NCBI GenBank assembly: GCA_002369315.1
Contig: DFDW01000021.1
Span: 1 to 53,582, forward strand
Origin: Ruminococcaceae bacterium UBA3818
GTDB lineage: Bacteria > Bacillota > Clostridia > Oscillospirales > Ruminococcaceae
DNA: 53,582 nt
Direction: 5' to 3'
Below the pieces are notes generated by a model that ran no database searches, was not told where the DNA came from, and saw only the letters and a list, made by a program, of their open reading frames with translations. Position numbers and translations under genes: made by a program. This document shows positions 25,057 through 33,841 of this stretch, in pieces; the first letter of the stretch is position 1, and the number at the start of each line of letters is the position of its first letter.

Positions 25057-26076
25057 ATGAAAGCTGCATTGGAAGCAATCCGGCAAAAAATTGTCGTTGA
25101 GCTGCAAGAAGCTCACGATATGCAGACGCTGGAAAACATCCGAGTTAAGTTTCTTGGAAAAAAGGGTGAGCTAACCGCCATTTTAAAACAAATGGGCAAA
25201 CTCTCCGCTGAGGAACGGCCTGTCATCGGCCAGTTGGCCAATGAAATCCGGGCGTTTATGGAGGATCATATCGCCACCCGCACGGCACAGCTAAAAAATG
25301 AATTGACCCAACAAAAGCTCAAATCCGAAAAGCTCGACGTTACGCTGCCCGGTAAAAAAAATCCGCTGGGCAAAAAGCATCCGTTGAATATTGTGCTGGA
25401 TGAAATTGAAGAGATCTTCCTCGGAATGGGCTTTAGTATCGCAACCGGCCCGGAAGTTGAGCTGGACTATTATAATTTTGAAGCACTGAATATGCCCAAA
25501 GACCACCCTGCCAGAGATACGCAGGACACTTTTTATGTTTCTGATAATGTGGTGCTTCGCACCCAAACTTCTCCTATGCAGGTTCGGGTAATGGAAAAGC
25601 AAAAGCCCCCGATCCGCATCATCGCGCCGGGACGGGTTTATCGCTCCGATGCGGTTGACGCGACCCACTCCCCCTTGTTCCATCAGATTGAGGGACTGGT
25701 CGTTGACAAAGGCATTACCATGGCGGATTTAAAAGGAACGCTGGAGATTTTTGTAAAGCGCTTGTACGGTGAAGATTCTGTTGTTCGGTTCCGTCCTCAT
25801 CATTTCCCTTTCACCGAACCTTCTGCCGAGCTGGACTGCATGTGCTTTAACTGCCACGGTGAAGGCTGCCGCTTGTGCAAAGGAGAAGGCTGGATCGAAA
25901 TTCTCGGATGCGGTATGGTACATCCAAAAGTTTTGTCCAACTGCGGCATTGATCCGGAAGTCTACAGCGGATTTGCGTTTGGCATGGGACTGGAGCGTCT
26001 GGTTATGAGGCGCTTCAATATCGACGATATGCGTTTGCTGTATGAAAACGATTTACGGTTTTTGAATCAATTCTAA
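25057..26076 (+). CDS. pheS: Phenylalanyl-tRNA synthetase alpha subunit
   Basis: Catalytic subunit of the alpha2-beta2 class II synthetase. It has an N-terminal coiled coil (about 1-85), motif 1 around NPLGKKHPLNIVLDEIEEIFLGMGF, motif 2 (RTQTSPMQVR and APGRVYRSDAVDATHSPLFHQIEG) and motif 3 GFAFGMGLERLVMRRF. GAGGTG (25045-25050) fits ATG 25057 with 6 bases; the GTG at 25048 lies within that site. The protein is 339 residues. Regulated by the T-box upstream. Confidence 0.97.
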   Translation: MKAALEAIRQKIVVELQEAHDMQTLENIRVKFLGKKGELTAILKQMGKLSAEERPVIGQLANEIRAFMEDHIATRTAQLKNELTQQKLKSEKLDVTLPGKKNPLGKKHPLNIVLDEIEEIFLGMGFSIATGPEVELDYYNFEALNMPKDHPARDTQDTFYVSDNVVLRTQTSPMQVRVMEKQKPPIRIIAPGRVYRSDAVDATHSPLFHQIEGLVVDKGITMADLKGTLEIFVKRLYGEDSVVRFRPHHFPFTEPSAELDCMCFNCHGEGCRLCKGEGWIEILGCGMVHPKVLSNCGIDPEVYSGFAFGMGLERLVMRRFNIDDMRLLYENDLRFLNQF

Positions 26077-26088
26077 GGAGGAAGAACC

Positions 26089-28464
26089 ATGAATTTATCC
26101 ATGAAATGGCTTTCTGATTTCGTAAAGCTGAAAGTAGAACCCAGGGAATTCTCCGAAAGAATGTCTTTGTCCGGTTCAAAGGTAGAAGGTTGGGAAATCG
26201 AAGGCGAAGAAATAAAGAACGTTGTTATCGGTAAAATCCTTTCGATTGATCCGCATCCCGATGCGGACAAGCTGGTCGTTTGCCAGGTAGATGTAGGAGA
26301 AGCCGAGCCTATCCAGATCGTAACCGGAGCGACCAACGTATTTCCTGGTGCTGTTGTACCGGTTGCCAAAGATAAATCCATTCTGCCCGGCGGTAAGGAA
26401 ATCCGGAAAGGAAAACTGCGTGGCGTCGTATCCAACGGAATGCTTTGCTCTTTGGGCGAACTGGGATTGACTGCTCACGATTTCCCCTATGCCATTGAAG
26501 ACGGTATCTTCATCATCGAAGAGGACTGCCAGGTTGGCCAGGACATCCGCTCTGCCATTGGCTTGGATGATACCTGTGTGGAATTTGAAATTACCCCCAA
26601 TCGTCCCGACTGCCTTTCGGTCATGGGATTGGCGCGGGAAGTTGCGGTTACGTTCGGCAAAGAGCTGACGCTTCATAAACCGAAAGTACAGCATGAGACC
26701 GGAGATATCCACGAAATGTTGTCTGTTGATGTAAAAAATCCGCAGCTGTGCCGGCGCTATGTCGCGAAAATGGTTAAAAACATCAAAATCGAGCCTTCTC
26801 CCCGTTGGCTGCGTGAACGTCTCCGCGCCAGCGGCGTTCGCCCGATCAACAATATTGTTGATATTACCAACTATGTTATGCTGGAATACGGTCAGCCGAT
26901 GCATGCGTTTGACTACAAGTATGTCAAAGGCGGAAAAATCGTCGTCCGAAACGCGCAGGAAGGCGAATCCATCATGACGCTTGATGGAATAGACCGCAAA
27001 CTGTCCCCCGATATGCTGGTAATCTGCGACGAGGAAAAACCGTCCGCCGTAGCCGGCGTAATGGGTGGCGAGTACAGCGGCATCATGGACGACACCAGTA
27101 CCATCGTATTTGAATCTGCCTGCTTCCTGGGATCTTCTGTCAGAACGACCGCGAGAAAACTCGGCATGCGTACGGAAAGCTCGGCCCGCTTTGAAAAAGG
27201 CTTGGACAGCGAAACCTGTATCCCCGCCGTTATGCGCGCTTGCGAACTGGTGGAAATGCTGGGTGCCGGAGAAGTTGTCGGCGGAATGATCGACGTGGAC
27301 AATGCTGGTTATCAGCCGACAGAAATCCTTTTGAATCCGCAGTGGATCAACGAATTTATCGGTATTGATGTGAGCCGGGACGAGATGGTTTCTATCTTGG
27401 AACAGCTGGGCTGCCATATGGAAGGCGACACGATTACCGTTCCCTCTTTCCGTCAGGACCTGGAACACAAGGCGGATATTGCAGAGGAAATTGCCCGGTT
27501 CCACGGTTATGATAAAATTCCTTCTACCGCTATCAGAGGAACGGCACAAGGCGCTTTGACTGAATACCAGAAGTTTGAACGTACCGTTACCAACACCCTT
27601 TTGGCACAAGGATGCTATGAAATTTCCACCTATTCTTTCATCAGCCCGAAATATTACGATAAGATTTGCCTGCCGTCTGACAGTCCCCTTCGTAATTCGG
27701 TGGTTATTCTGAATCCGCTTGGAGAAGATACCAGCGTTATGCGGACGATTGTGGTACCGTCTATGATGGAGACGCTGTCTAGAAACTATAACAACCGCAA
27801 TGCTTCTGCCAGCTTGTTTGAATTGGCCAATGAATACATTCCGGTAGAAGGACAGGAACTTCCGGATGAGAACCCCATCATCACCATTGGTCAATACGGT
27901 GAAGCGCATGACTTCTTCACCCTCAAAGGAACCATCGAAAATCTGCTTTCTGTACTGGGCATCACCGATATCTCCGTTCAGGCTGACAGCAGTATCCCCT
28001 ACTATCATCCCGGACGCTGCGCAAGAATCTTTACCGGTGAAACCGAATTGGGAACGCTCGGCGAAATTCATCCGCAAGTGGCTGAAAATTACGGCATAGA
28101 TACGCGGGTGTATGTAGCACGGCTCGACTGCAGCGCACTGTTCGCCTCTGAGCACAGCGAAAAAGAATACCATCCGCTGCCTAAATTCCCTGCTACTACG
28201 CGGGATTTGGCTTTGCTGTGTGACGATGAACTGCCGGTACAGTCCATCGAAAAAGCCATTCGTTCCGGCGCAGGAAAAATTCTGGAGCAGGTGGAGCTGT
28301 TCGATATCTACAAAGGCAAACAAATTCCAGAAGGAAAAAAGAGTGTTGCCTATAATATTACCATGCGTTCTCCTGACCGGACGCTTACGGACGAAGATGT
28401 AGGGAAAGCCATGAATAAAATTCTGAAAAATTTGTCGGATTTAAATGTTTCCATCCGCGGTTAA
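26089..28464 (+). CDS. pheT: Phenylalanyl-tRNA synthetase beta subunit
   Basis: The 791-residue tRNA-binding and editing subunit. Domains in order: an EMAP-II-like tRNA-binding domain (about 40-150, IDPHPDADKLVVCQVD), the B3/B4 editing domain (about 205-385), the B5 DNA-binding-like domain, the catalytic-like core and the C-terminal FDX-ACB anticodon domain (about 695-790, YHPLPKFPATTRDLALL). It follows pheS by 12 bases with an AAGGAGG ribosome-binding site. No GC-rich terminator is visible after it. Confidence 0.97.
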   Translation: MNLSMKWLSDFVKLKVEPREFSERMSLSGSKVEGWEIEGEEIKNVVIGKILSIDPHPDADKLVVCQVDVGEAEPIQIVTGATNVFPGAVVPVAKDKSILPGGKEIRKGKLRGVVSNGMLCSLGELGLTAHDFPYAIEDGIFIIEEDCQVGQDIRSAIGLDDTCVEFEITPNRPDCLSVMGLAREVAVTFGKELTLHKPKVQHETGDIHEMLSVDVKNPQLCRRYVAKMVKNIKIEPSPRWLRERLRASGVRPINNIVDITNYVMLEYGQPMHAFDYKYVKGGKIVVRNAQEGESIMTLDGIDRKLSPDMLVICDEEKPSAVAGVMGGEYSGIMDDTSTIVFESACFLGSSVRTTARKLGMRTESSARFEKGLDSETCIPAVMRACELVEMLGAGEVVGGMIDVDNAGYQPTEILLNPQWINEFIGIDVSRDEMVSILEQLGCHMEGDTITVPSFRQDLEHKADIAEEIARFHGYDKIPSTAIRGTAQGALTEYQKFERTVTNTLLAQGCYEISTYSFISPKYYDKICLPSDSPLRNSVVILNPLGEDTSVMRTIVVPSMMETLSRNYNNRNASASLFELANEYIPVEGQELPDENPIITIGQYGEAHDFFTLKGTIENLLSVLGITDISVQADSSIPYYHPGRCARIFTGETELGTLGEIHPQVAENYGIDTRVYVARLDCSALFASEHSEKEYHPLPKFPATTRDLALLCDDELPVQSIEKAIRSGAGKILEQVELFDIYKGKQIPEGKKSVAYNITMRSPDRTLTDEDVGKAMNKILKNLSDLNVSIRG

Positions 28465-28489
28465 TCGGAATTTGACCATCTTCACAAAT

Positions 28490-28536
28490 ATAGAATAAAA
28501 TGTTTGCCGATTCTCTCTCTTGCTATTTTATTCTAT
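28490..28536. repeat. 12-bp inverted repeat at the ireB promoter
   Basis: ATAGAATAAAAT (28490-28501) is exactly inverted at 28525-28536 as ATTTTATTCTAT, with 23 bases between. The right arm lies in the spacer of the ireB promoter. It is too A+T-rich for a strong pheT terminator, so a protein-binding site is more likely. Confidence 0.5.
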
Positions 28537-28548
28537 TTGGTGTATGCT
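28520..28548 (+). promoter_or_regulatory. Promoter of ireB
   Basis: TTGCTA (28520-28525) and TATGCT (28543-28548) are separated by 17 bases; the ireB start is 51 bases after the -10. Confidence 0.6.
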
Positions 28549-28598
28549 AAGGACATAGCTTACAAAAATTAGAAATATGAAAGAATGGAGGGTGTTTT

Positions 28599-28844
28599 AT
28601 GCATGAGCCTACCATTTCCTTCTCGATTCACGAAGATAAAGAGCAGGAGATGAAAGAAATCTTGACGGAAGTGTATGATGCACTCCGCCAAAAAGGATAT
28701 AACCCGATCAATCAGATTGTGGGATATATTTTGTCGGAAGATCCGACATACATTACGACCCACAACAATGCACGCAGTCTCATCCGCCGCATTGACCGCG
28801 ATGAACTGCTTCAGATTCTGGTAAAATCCTATTTAAATGATTAA
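28599..28844 (+). CDS. ireB: IreB family regulatory phosphoprotein (UPF0297)
   Basis: This 81-residue protein matches IreB/YrzL across its length: KEILTEVYDALRQKGYNPINQIVGYILSEDPTYITTHNNARSLIRRIDRDELLQILVKSYL. In Enterococcus IreB is phosphorylated by the serine/threonine kinase IreK on N-terminal threonines and affects cephalosporin resistance. Here T5 is the nearest equivalent. In many Firmicutes the gene is followed by yrrK (Holliday junction resolvase), which is not the case here. The kinase gene is not in the window. Ribosome-binding site GGAGGGTG. Confidence 0.95.
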   Translation: MHEPTISFSIHEDKEQEMKEILTEVYDALRQKGYNPINQIVGYILSEDPTYITTHNNARSLIRRIDRDELLQILVKSYLND

Positions 28845-28883
28845 AAAAGAGCCGCTGAATATAAATTTCGGCGGCTCTTTTTT
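28843..28883 (+). terminator. Terminator after ireB
   Basis: An A-run-flanked hairpin (AAAAAAGAGCCGC at 28843-28855 pairs with GCGGCTCTTTTTT at 28871-28883) lies directly after the ireB stop. It could work in both directions. Confidence 0.85.
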
Positions 28884-28920
28884 CATAAAAATCTCGTATT
28901 TCCCTATTTTTAAATTGCTG

Positions 28921-28949
28921 TTTACTTGTCATAAAATTTGTGATATACT
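28921..28949 (+). promoter_or_regulatory. Possible promoter of the 98-residue gene
   Basis: TTTACT (28921-28926) and TATACT (28944-28949) are 17 bases apart. An alternative -35, TTGTCA at 28926, lacks a good -10. Confidence 0.4.
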
Positions 28950-29019
28950 TTTATTAGAATTCTATATCTGTGATATGGGGCTTTTCGCTCCATTTCTTGT
29001 TATAAGGAGGTTTTGACCT

Positions 29020-29316
29020 GTGAGCGATAAAAAAGAAAAATATTTGATGTATAAAGGAAAACCGCTGGTTCGTTCCGGCAACACTTTGTATTATGGAGAT
29101 ATGAGTGATCCTTATGTTATTCTAATGCAAATTTCATCGACGCACCCGGGATATGACATGGATATGGCCGAAAAAATTTCCATTCAGCTGTTGGCCACCG
29201 ATACGAACCTGCGTCCCAAAGAACGAATCGTCCGTAAAAGCGAAAAAGTGGGGCTATACAACGCGCTGGATATTGGCAGTATCTGGCTGGAGAGAGCACT
29301 TTCCGGCACGATGTAA
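29020..29316 (+). CDS. Conserved-looking small protein of unknown function
   Basis: A 98-residue soluble protein, charged at the N-terminus (SDKKEKYLMYKGKPLVRSGNTLYYGDMSDPYVILMQI) and with a helical C-terminus (LYNALDIGSIWLERALSG). I do not recognise a family. Coding status is supported by AAGGAGG (29004-29010) nine bases before the GTG at 29020, a promoter upstream and a terminator 30 bases downstream. It stands alone between ireB and the convergent transketolase genes. Confidence 0.75.
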   Translation: MSDKKEKYLMYKGKPLVRSGNTLYYGDMSDPYVILMQISSTHPGYDMDMAEKISIQLLATDTNLRPKERIVRKSEKVGLYNALDIGSIWLERALSGTM

Positions 29317-29345
29317 GAACAAAAAGCCGCATGAAAGAAAACAGA

Positions 29346-29386
29346 GAAGCATCCGCACGATTATCATCGAGCGGATGCTTCTTTTT
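29346..29386 (+). terminator. Terminator after the 98-residue gene
   Basis: GAAGCATCCGC (29346-29356) pairs with GCGGATGCTTC (29371-29381), followed by five T. Confidence 0.9.
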
Positions 29387-29424
29387 CATCATATGCAGTT
29401 TTGGAAATTAGACAAATTCATAAA

Positions 29425-29466
29425 CATAAAAAGCAGCAGATACCCGACATTCGGAATATCTGCTGT
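29425..29466 (-). terminator. Terminator of the lspA-rluD-HAD-transketolase unit
   Basis: A hairpin CAGCAGATA/TATCTGCTG (29434-29442 with 29457-29465), extended inside by CCGA/TCGG, has T-rich flanks on both strands. It lies 10 bases after the transketolase stop on the minus strand. Confidence 0.8.
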
Positions 29467-29475
29467 TTTTATCTG

Positions 29476-30420
29476 CTATTTCTTTTTCTGATACGCTTCT
29501 TTTGCCGTTTGAAGGATATTTTCCGCACTGAGTCCGTAAATTTCCAGCATTTTTTCAGCAGGGCCGGAACTGCCGAACTCGTCCTTTACACCGATGCGTA
29601 CAACCGGAACCGGACACTCTTCGCAAACAGCGGCGCAGACCGCTTCGCCCAATCCGCCAATAATGCTGTGTTCCTCAGCTGTAATGATCAGCCCTGTTTC
29701 TTTAGCAGCCTGAAGAACCAGCTCCCGATCCAAAGGTTTAATTGTGTGAATATTCAATACCCGGGCGGAAATTCCCTGGGCTTCCAATTCTTTGGCAGCC
29801 GCCAATGCTTTGGCAACCATCAGACCAGTTGCAATAATCGTCAAATCGGTTCCATCGCGCAGCAGAACACCTTTTCCAATTTCAAAATGGTAATTCTGAG
29901 GGTCGTTCACATCTTCAACTGCCAACCGTCCCAATCGCATATAAACCGGGCCTTTGTACGCAGCAGCCGCTTTGACCGCCTCACGGGTTTCCAAATCATC
30001 CGCCGGGCTGATAACGACCATTCCCGGAATCGTCCGCATCAATCCGATATCCTCGCAGCACTGGTGCGTCGCTCCGTCCTCCCCTACCGAAATGCCTGCG
30101 TGGGTTGCGCAGATTTTAACATTCAAGTGAGGATATCCCACGGAATTGCGAATCTGCTCAAAAGCGCGTCCCGCCGCAAACATTGCGAAAGAAGACGCAA
30201 ACGGAATTTTCCCCGCAGCCGCAAGACCGGCGGCGATTCCAATCATATTTCCTTCTGCGATCCCACAGTCGAAAAAACGTTCCGGTGCTTTTTTCTGGAA
30301 TAATTCTGTTTTCGTGGATTTGGAAAGGTCCGCATCTAAAACGACAACATCTTTGTTTTCATCTGCCAAAAGAGCTAAGGCTTCTCCGTAGCTTTCCCGG
30401 GTGGCTTTTTTATTGGCCAT
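29476..30420 (-). CDS. Transketolase, C-terminal subunit
   Basis: One half of a split transketolase (pentose phosphate pathway). The 314 residues carry the pyrimidine-binding domain (DCGIAEGNMIGIAAGLAAAGKIPF with the catalytic glutamate of AEGN, and HAGISVGEDGATHQ) and the C-terminal transketolase_C domain (ITAEEHSIIGGLGEAV). AAAGGA is 9 bases before the ATG at 30420; the frame is open 11 codons further. The N-terminal subunit gene is directly upstream, so both halves are made together. Confidence 0.93.
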   Translation of the reverse strand: MANKKATRESYGEALALLADENKDVVVLDADLSKSTKTELFQKKAPERFFDCGIAEGNMIGIAAGLAAAGKIPFASSFAMFAAGRAFEQIRNSVGYPHLNVKICATHAGISVGEDGATHQCCEDIGLMRTIPGMVVISPADDLETREAVKAAAAYKGPVYMRLGRLAVEDVNDPQNYHFEIGKGVLLRDGTDLTIIATGLMVAKALAAAKELEAQGISARVLNIHTIKPLDRELVLQAAKETGLIITAEEHSIIGGLGEAVCAAVCEECPVPVVRIGVKDEFGSSGPAEKMLEIYGLSAENILQTAKEAYQKKK

Positions 30421-30467
30421 TTGGAACATCCTTTCTTTCCCCAAAATTTTCAAAAATCTTTTTGGCG

Positions 30468-31307
30468 CTATTCAAGACCAGCAAGAACCTTTTCAATATC
30501 TGCTACCGCTGTTTTATACTGATCGTCATTCGGAGCGGCTCCATGCCATGCTACATTATCTGACATAAAGGAAACATCTTTTCCTTTAATTGTTTTGGCA
30601 ACGATCACCGTAGGCATGCCTTTGGTCTGTTTCGCTTCGTTAAAAGCGGCAGACAAGGCGTCAAAATCATGCCCGTCGATTTCAATCGTATGGAATCCAA
30701 ACGCGGCAAACTTTTCCGCAATGGGATACGGGGAACAAATTTCGCCAACCCGTCCGTCTATTTGCAGTCCATTGTTATCCACGACCAGACAAAGATTATC
30801 CAATTTGCGGTGCCCCGCAAACATAGCAGCCTCCCAAATCTGGCCTTCCTGAATTTCACCGTCGCCGCAAACCGCGTAAACACGATAATCCTTTTTTTCC
30901 AACTTTGCAGCCAGAGCCATTCCGCAGGCCGCAGAAAATCCCTGCCCCAACGAACCGGTGGACATATCCACACCGGGAATATGTTTCATATCCGGATGTC
31001 CCTGCAGCATTGCGCCGGGGTGACGAAACGTCTTCAGCTCATCCCAAGAGAAGAAACCTTTCAGCGCCAATGCGGCATACAGTGCCGGGCAGGTATGTCC
31101 CTTGGAAAGCACAAAACGATCCCGGTCCGGCCATTGAGGATTTTGGGGGTCTACCCGCAATTCTTCGAAATACAAATAGGTCAAAATATCCGCTACCGAC
31201 AGCGATCCGCCCGGATGGCCCGATTTGCCGGAATAAACCGCTTCCAACGCGCCCAAACGCACCTTACAGGCAGTTTTTTGCAGCTGATATTTTAAAGACG
31301 CTTCCAT
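30468..31307 (-). CDS. Transketolase, N-terminal subunit
   Basis: The thiamine diphosphate-binding half of a split transketolase, 279 residues. Motifs are SGHPGGSLSVADILTYLYF, KGHTCPALYAALA, TGSLGQGFSAACGMALA and the ThDP-binding GDGEIQEGQIWEAAMFAGHRKLDNLCLVVDNN. Start chosen at ATG 31307 after GGAGGAGG. Transfers two-carbon units between sugar phosphates together with the C-terminal subunit. It follows the HAD gene by 19 bases. Confidence 0.93.
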   Translation of the reverse strand: MEASLKYQLQKTACKVRLGALEAVYSGKSGHPGGSLSVADILTYLYFEELRVDPQNPQWPDRDRFVLSKGHTCPALYAALALKGFFSWDELKTFRHPGAMLQGHPDMKHIPGVDMSTGSLGQGFSAACGMALAAKLEKKDYRVYAVCGDGEIQEGQIWEAAMFAGHRKLDNLCLVVDNNGLQIDGRVGEICSPYPIAEKFAAFGFHTIEIDGHDFDALSAAFNEAKQTKGMPTVIVAKTIKGKDVSFMSDNVAWHGAAPNDDQYKTAVADIEKVLAGLE

Positions 31308-31326
31308 GATAAATGCCTCCTCCAAA

Positions 31327-32130
31327 TTATAAACGTTCAATATATTCGATCAAGTCCGCAACCGCACCCTGTGCGCAGGGACCAACTACCATATCACACA
31401 TATCGATGATTTCTTTCGCACCATCACCTACCGCTACTGAAGTGCCCGCAGCTTTCAGCATATCAATATCGTTATAGAAGTCTCCAATCGCATACGTATT
31501 TTGGATATCCACTCCCATCACGCGGGCGAGTTTTCGAAGCCCCTCACCTTTATCGACGCCTTTGGCCATCATTTCACAAAACACAGCGCTGGAATTGATG
31601 TAATAAGTTCCCTCCAACGGATGCTGATCCAACCACCGATGAAGCTCGTCCATTTTTTCAGGCGCTCTTACAAACAAAATTTTAAACCAATCCTGGCCAA
31701 TTTCATCTATATGATATACCTGCCGGCTGCGCAGATAATCTTTTTGCGCCTCCATGCTCTCCGGTGAGGAAATCGCCCGGAAATCATCCTCCATCGATAC
31801 CGCAACAGCCATATCGGGAAAAACCTTACACGCTTCTTTAATATAGGCGTTTGCCGTGCGGGGGACAAAAGTTCGTTCCATTATCGTTTGGGTCGTACAA
31901 TCATAAAGGTAGGCGCCATTATTTTGAGCAGATGGAACATTAATCCCAAGAGTGCGGTATAAATCCTCACAATGATAATGGGAGCGCCCGGTGGCAAATG
32001 TAAATTTGCCGCCTTTTTGTTGAAATCTGTGGATTGCCTCCAAATTCCGCTTCGGGATTTCCCCTTCGTGGGGAAGCAAGGTGTCGTCAATATCTGTTAC
32101 AATCAAGTAACGGGACAGGGATTTCTCCAA
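31327..32130 (-). CDS. HAD-superfamily (Cof-type) phosphatase
   Basis: A 267-residue HAD-IIB hydrolase. Motif I is TDIDDTLLPHEG (about 12-23), motif II is FATGRSH, the lysine of motif III is in MAKGVDKGEGL, and motif IV is AIGDFYNDIDML with GDGAKEI nearby. The C2-type cap lies between. These enzymes remove phosphate from sugar phosphates or similar metabolites; the substrate is unknown. The TTG at 32130 is preceded by AGGAGG at good spacing. It stands between rluD and the transketolase genes. Confidence 0.92.
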   Translation of the reverse strand: MEKSLSRYLIVTDIDDTLLPHEGEIPKRNLEAIHRFQQKGGKFTFATGRSHYHCEDLYRTLGINVPSAQNNGAYLYDCTTQTIMERTFVPRTANAYIKEACKVFPDMAVAVSMEDDFRAISSPESMEAQKDYLRSRQVYHIDEIGQDWFKILFVRAPEKMDELHRWLDQHPLEGTYYINSSAVFCEMMAKGVDKGEGLRKLARVMGVDIQNTYAIGDFYNDIDMLKAAGTSVAVGDGAKEIIDMCDMVVGPCAQGAVADLIEYIERL

Positions 32131-32151
32131 AGCCGTTCCTCCTAGAAAAAT

Positions 32152-33078
32152 CTATTTTTGCGGTAAACCCGCCAAAAAACGAAGAAAATAGTCCGGCAGT
32201 TCGCTGTCAAACTCCAGATATGCGGATGTTTCCGGATGGACAAAGCCAATTTTTTTTGCATGCAGGCATTGGCCTTGCAGCGATTCAATGACTTTTTTAG
32301 GACCATACACCGGATCCCCAGCCAAAGGATGTCCAATATACGCCATGTGAACACGTATCTGATGGGTACGTCCGGTTTCCAACCGGCATCGAATGTGGGA
32401 AAAATCCCGGTATTCCTCGATTACCTCATAGTACGTCACTGCTCTTTTGGAATGCTCTGTTGTAACAGCCATTTTTTTGCGATCATTTTTGCTGCGGCCA
32501 ATGGGGGCATCTATCGTACCTTCCGCCTGTTTCAAATGGCCGTAAACGACCGCCTCGTATTCCCTTGTAAAACTGTGCTCCTGAATTTGCGCTGCCAAGC
32601 ATTGATGCGCGTAGTCGTTTTTGGCAACCATCAAAAGGCCGCTGGTATCTTTATCGATTCGATGGACAATCCCAGGCCGAATCACACCATTGATTCCGGA
32701 AAGTCGCCCTTGGCAATGATACAATAGGCCATTGACCAATGTTCCGGTGTAATTTCCCGGAGCCGGATGTACTACCATCCCCTTCGGCTTGTTTACAACT
32801 AAAAGAGAAGAGTCCTCATATACAATGTTTAATGGAATGTTTTCGGGTTTTGCCGTATCGTCTTCCGGTTGGGACAGGTGAAGGAAAACAGAATCTCCGG
32901 ATTTCACCTTTGTATTTTTTGTAACCGGCTGATTGTTGAGAAGGACATCGCCTTTTTCAATACATTTTTGCAAGAAAGAGCGAGTATGATCCGGCATCTC
33001 TATCTGCAAAAAACGATCGATTCGAAAGCTATCCTGTTCCGGAGAAACAGAAAAATACAATTCTTCTCCTGTACTCAT
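32152..33078 (-). CDS. RluA/RluD family 23S rRNA pseudouridine synthase
   Basis: A 308-residue enzyme with an N-terminal S4 RNA-binding domain (about 17-68, RIDRFLQIEM...VLLNNQPV) and the pseudouridine synthase domain. The catalytic aspartate is in HRIDKDTSGLL and the C-terminal GRTHQIRVH motif is present. Gene order lspA-rluD is conserved in Firmicutes. It overlaps lspA by 4 bases. Confidence 0.94.
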   Translation of the reverse strand: MSTGEELYFSVSPEQDSFRIDRFLQIEMPDHTRSFLQKCIEKGDVLLNNQPVTKNTKVKSGDSVFLHLSQPEDDTAKPENIPLNIVYEDSSLLVVNKPKGMVVHPAPGNYTGTLVNGLLYHCQGRLSGINGVIRPGIVHRIDKDTSGLLMVAKNDYAHQCLAAQIQEHSFTREYEAVVYGHLKQAEGTIDAPIGRSKNDRKKMAVTTEHSKRAVTYYEVIEEYRDFSHIRCRLETGRTHQIRVHMAYIGHPLAGDPVYGPKKVIESLQGQCLHAKKIGFVHPETSAYLEFDSELPDYFLRFLAGLPQK

Positions 33079-33566
33079 TCGCCTTCCCCTTCCGAAGGCT
33101 CTGCTTTGGACTTTTCCTGCTTTCTCTCACTCCACAGCACATACACCGCAATCACGCAGATTCCCACAACGACGCAGCAATCCGCAAAATTAAATACAGG
33201 ATAATGAATCCAGCAAACGTCCAAATAATCTACTACAAAACCACGGAAAATCCGATCCAGGAGATTGCCGATTCCACCGGCGATAACCAACCCTACCATC
33301 CAAGGCAAAAATCGACCAGGAAATTTTTTCAAGATCAATAAAATGAAAAGTCCTGCCAAAACGACAGAGGTAACCAGGATCAATAGAAATTGTTTACCCT
33401 GGAGGATTCCGCCGGCAGCGCCAAAGTTCTCCACATAAGTCAAATGAAACTTCCCGTTAATCAGAGGTATCGTCCCAATCGGCTGCAAATAAAGAACGGC
33501 CCAATATTTAAAAAGCTGGTCCAACCCGATCAATATGGCAATCATAGCAAGGATTCCAATAATCAA
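33075..33566 (-). CDS. lspA: Lipoprotein signal peptidase
   Basis: Signal peptidase II, which cuts prolipoproteins before the lipid-modified cysteine. Four membrane helices and the two catalytic aspartates are visible in GNLLDRIFRGFVVDYLD and VFNFADCCVV. A TTG at 33566 is used because GGGGGA lies about 9 bases upstream (163 residues); a TTG at 33581 is also in frame but has no ribosome-binding site. The acidic, lysine-rich C-terminal tail is longer than usual. A substrate in this window is the lipoprotein at 21844-22377. Confidence 0.93.
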   Translation of the reverse strand: MIIGILAMIAILIGLDQLFKYWAVLYLQPIGTIPLINGKFHLTYVENFGAAGGILQGKQFLLILVTSVVLAGLFILLILKKFPGRFLPWMVGLVIAGGIGNLLDRIFRGFVVDYLDVCWIHYPVFNFADCCVVVGICVIAVYVLWSERKQEKSKAEPSEGEGE

Positions 33567-33690
33567 GTCCTTTTCCCCCAATAACAGAAAAATAAAACGC
33601 CCTATAGGTTGTAAAGGCTATGACCAATACACAATTTTCTTCGGTAAACCTATCATATACGGCTATCTGCAAAAATTTTAGAGGTCATTT

Positions 33691-33801
33691 TCAACCTGTA
33701 TAAGGCGCAATTTTTAAAGAAGAAATATCAAAACAAGATAATTCTCTATTGTTTTTTCGACACAAAAAGAGGGAAAGCCGTTTTTTTGGTTGTAATTTCA
33801 T
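33691..33801 (-). CDS. Possible 36-residue basic small protein
   Basis: A short open frame on the minus strand begins with ATG at 33801 after GGGGGAAGG and runs 36 codons. It is basic at the start (KLQPKKRLSLFL) with two cysteines. It lies between divIVA and lspA in the same direction. No family is recognised. The rest of this 275-base gap holds no terminator or promoter I would assert. Confidence 0.25.
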   Translation of the reverse strand: MKLQPKKRLSLFLCRKNNRELSCFDISSLKIAPYTG

Positions 33802-33841
33802 TTTGCCTTCCCCCATTTCATCATTGATCCATTTTTGCAGG

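Noticed and set aside
26176..28323. A 715-codon open frame on the minus strand opposite pheT
   Set aside because: It mirrors the codon pattern of pheT, has no ribosome-binding site and no recognisable domain; pheT itself is certain.
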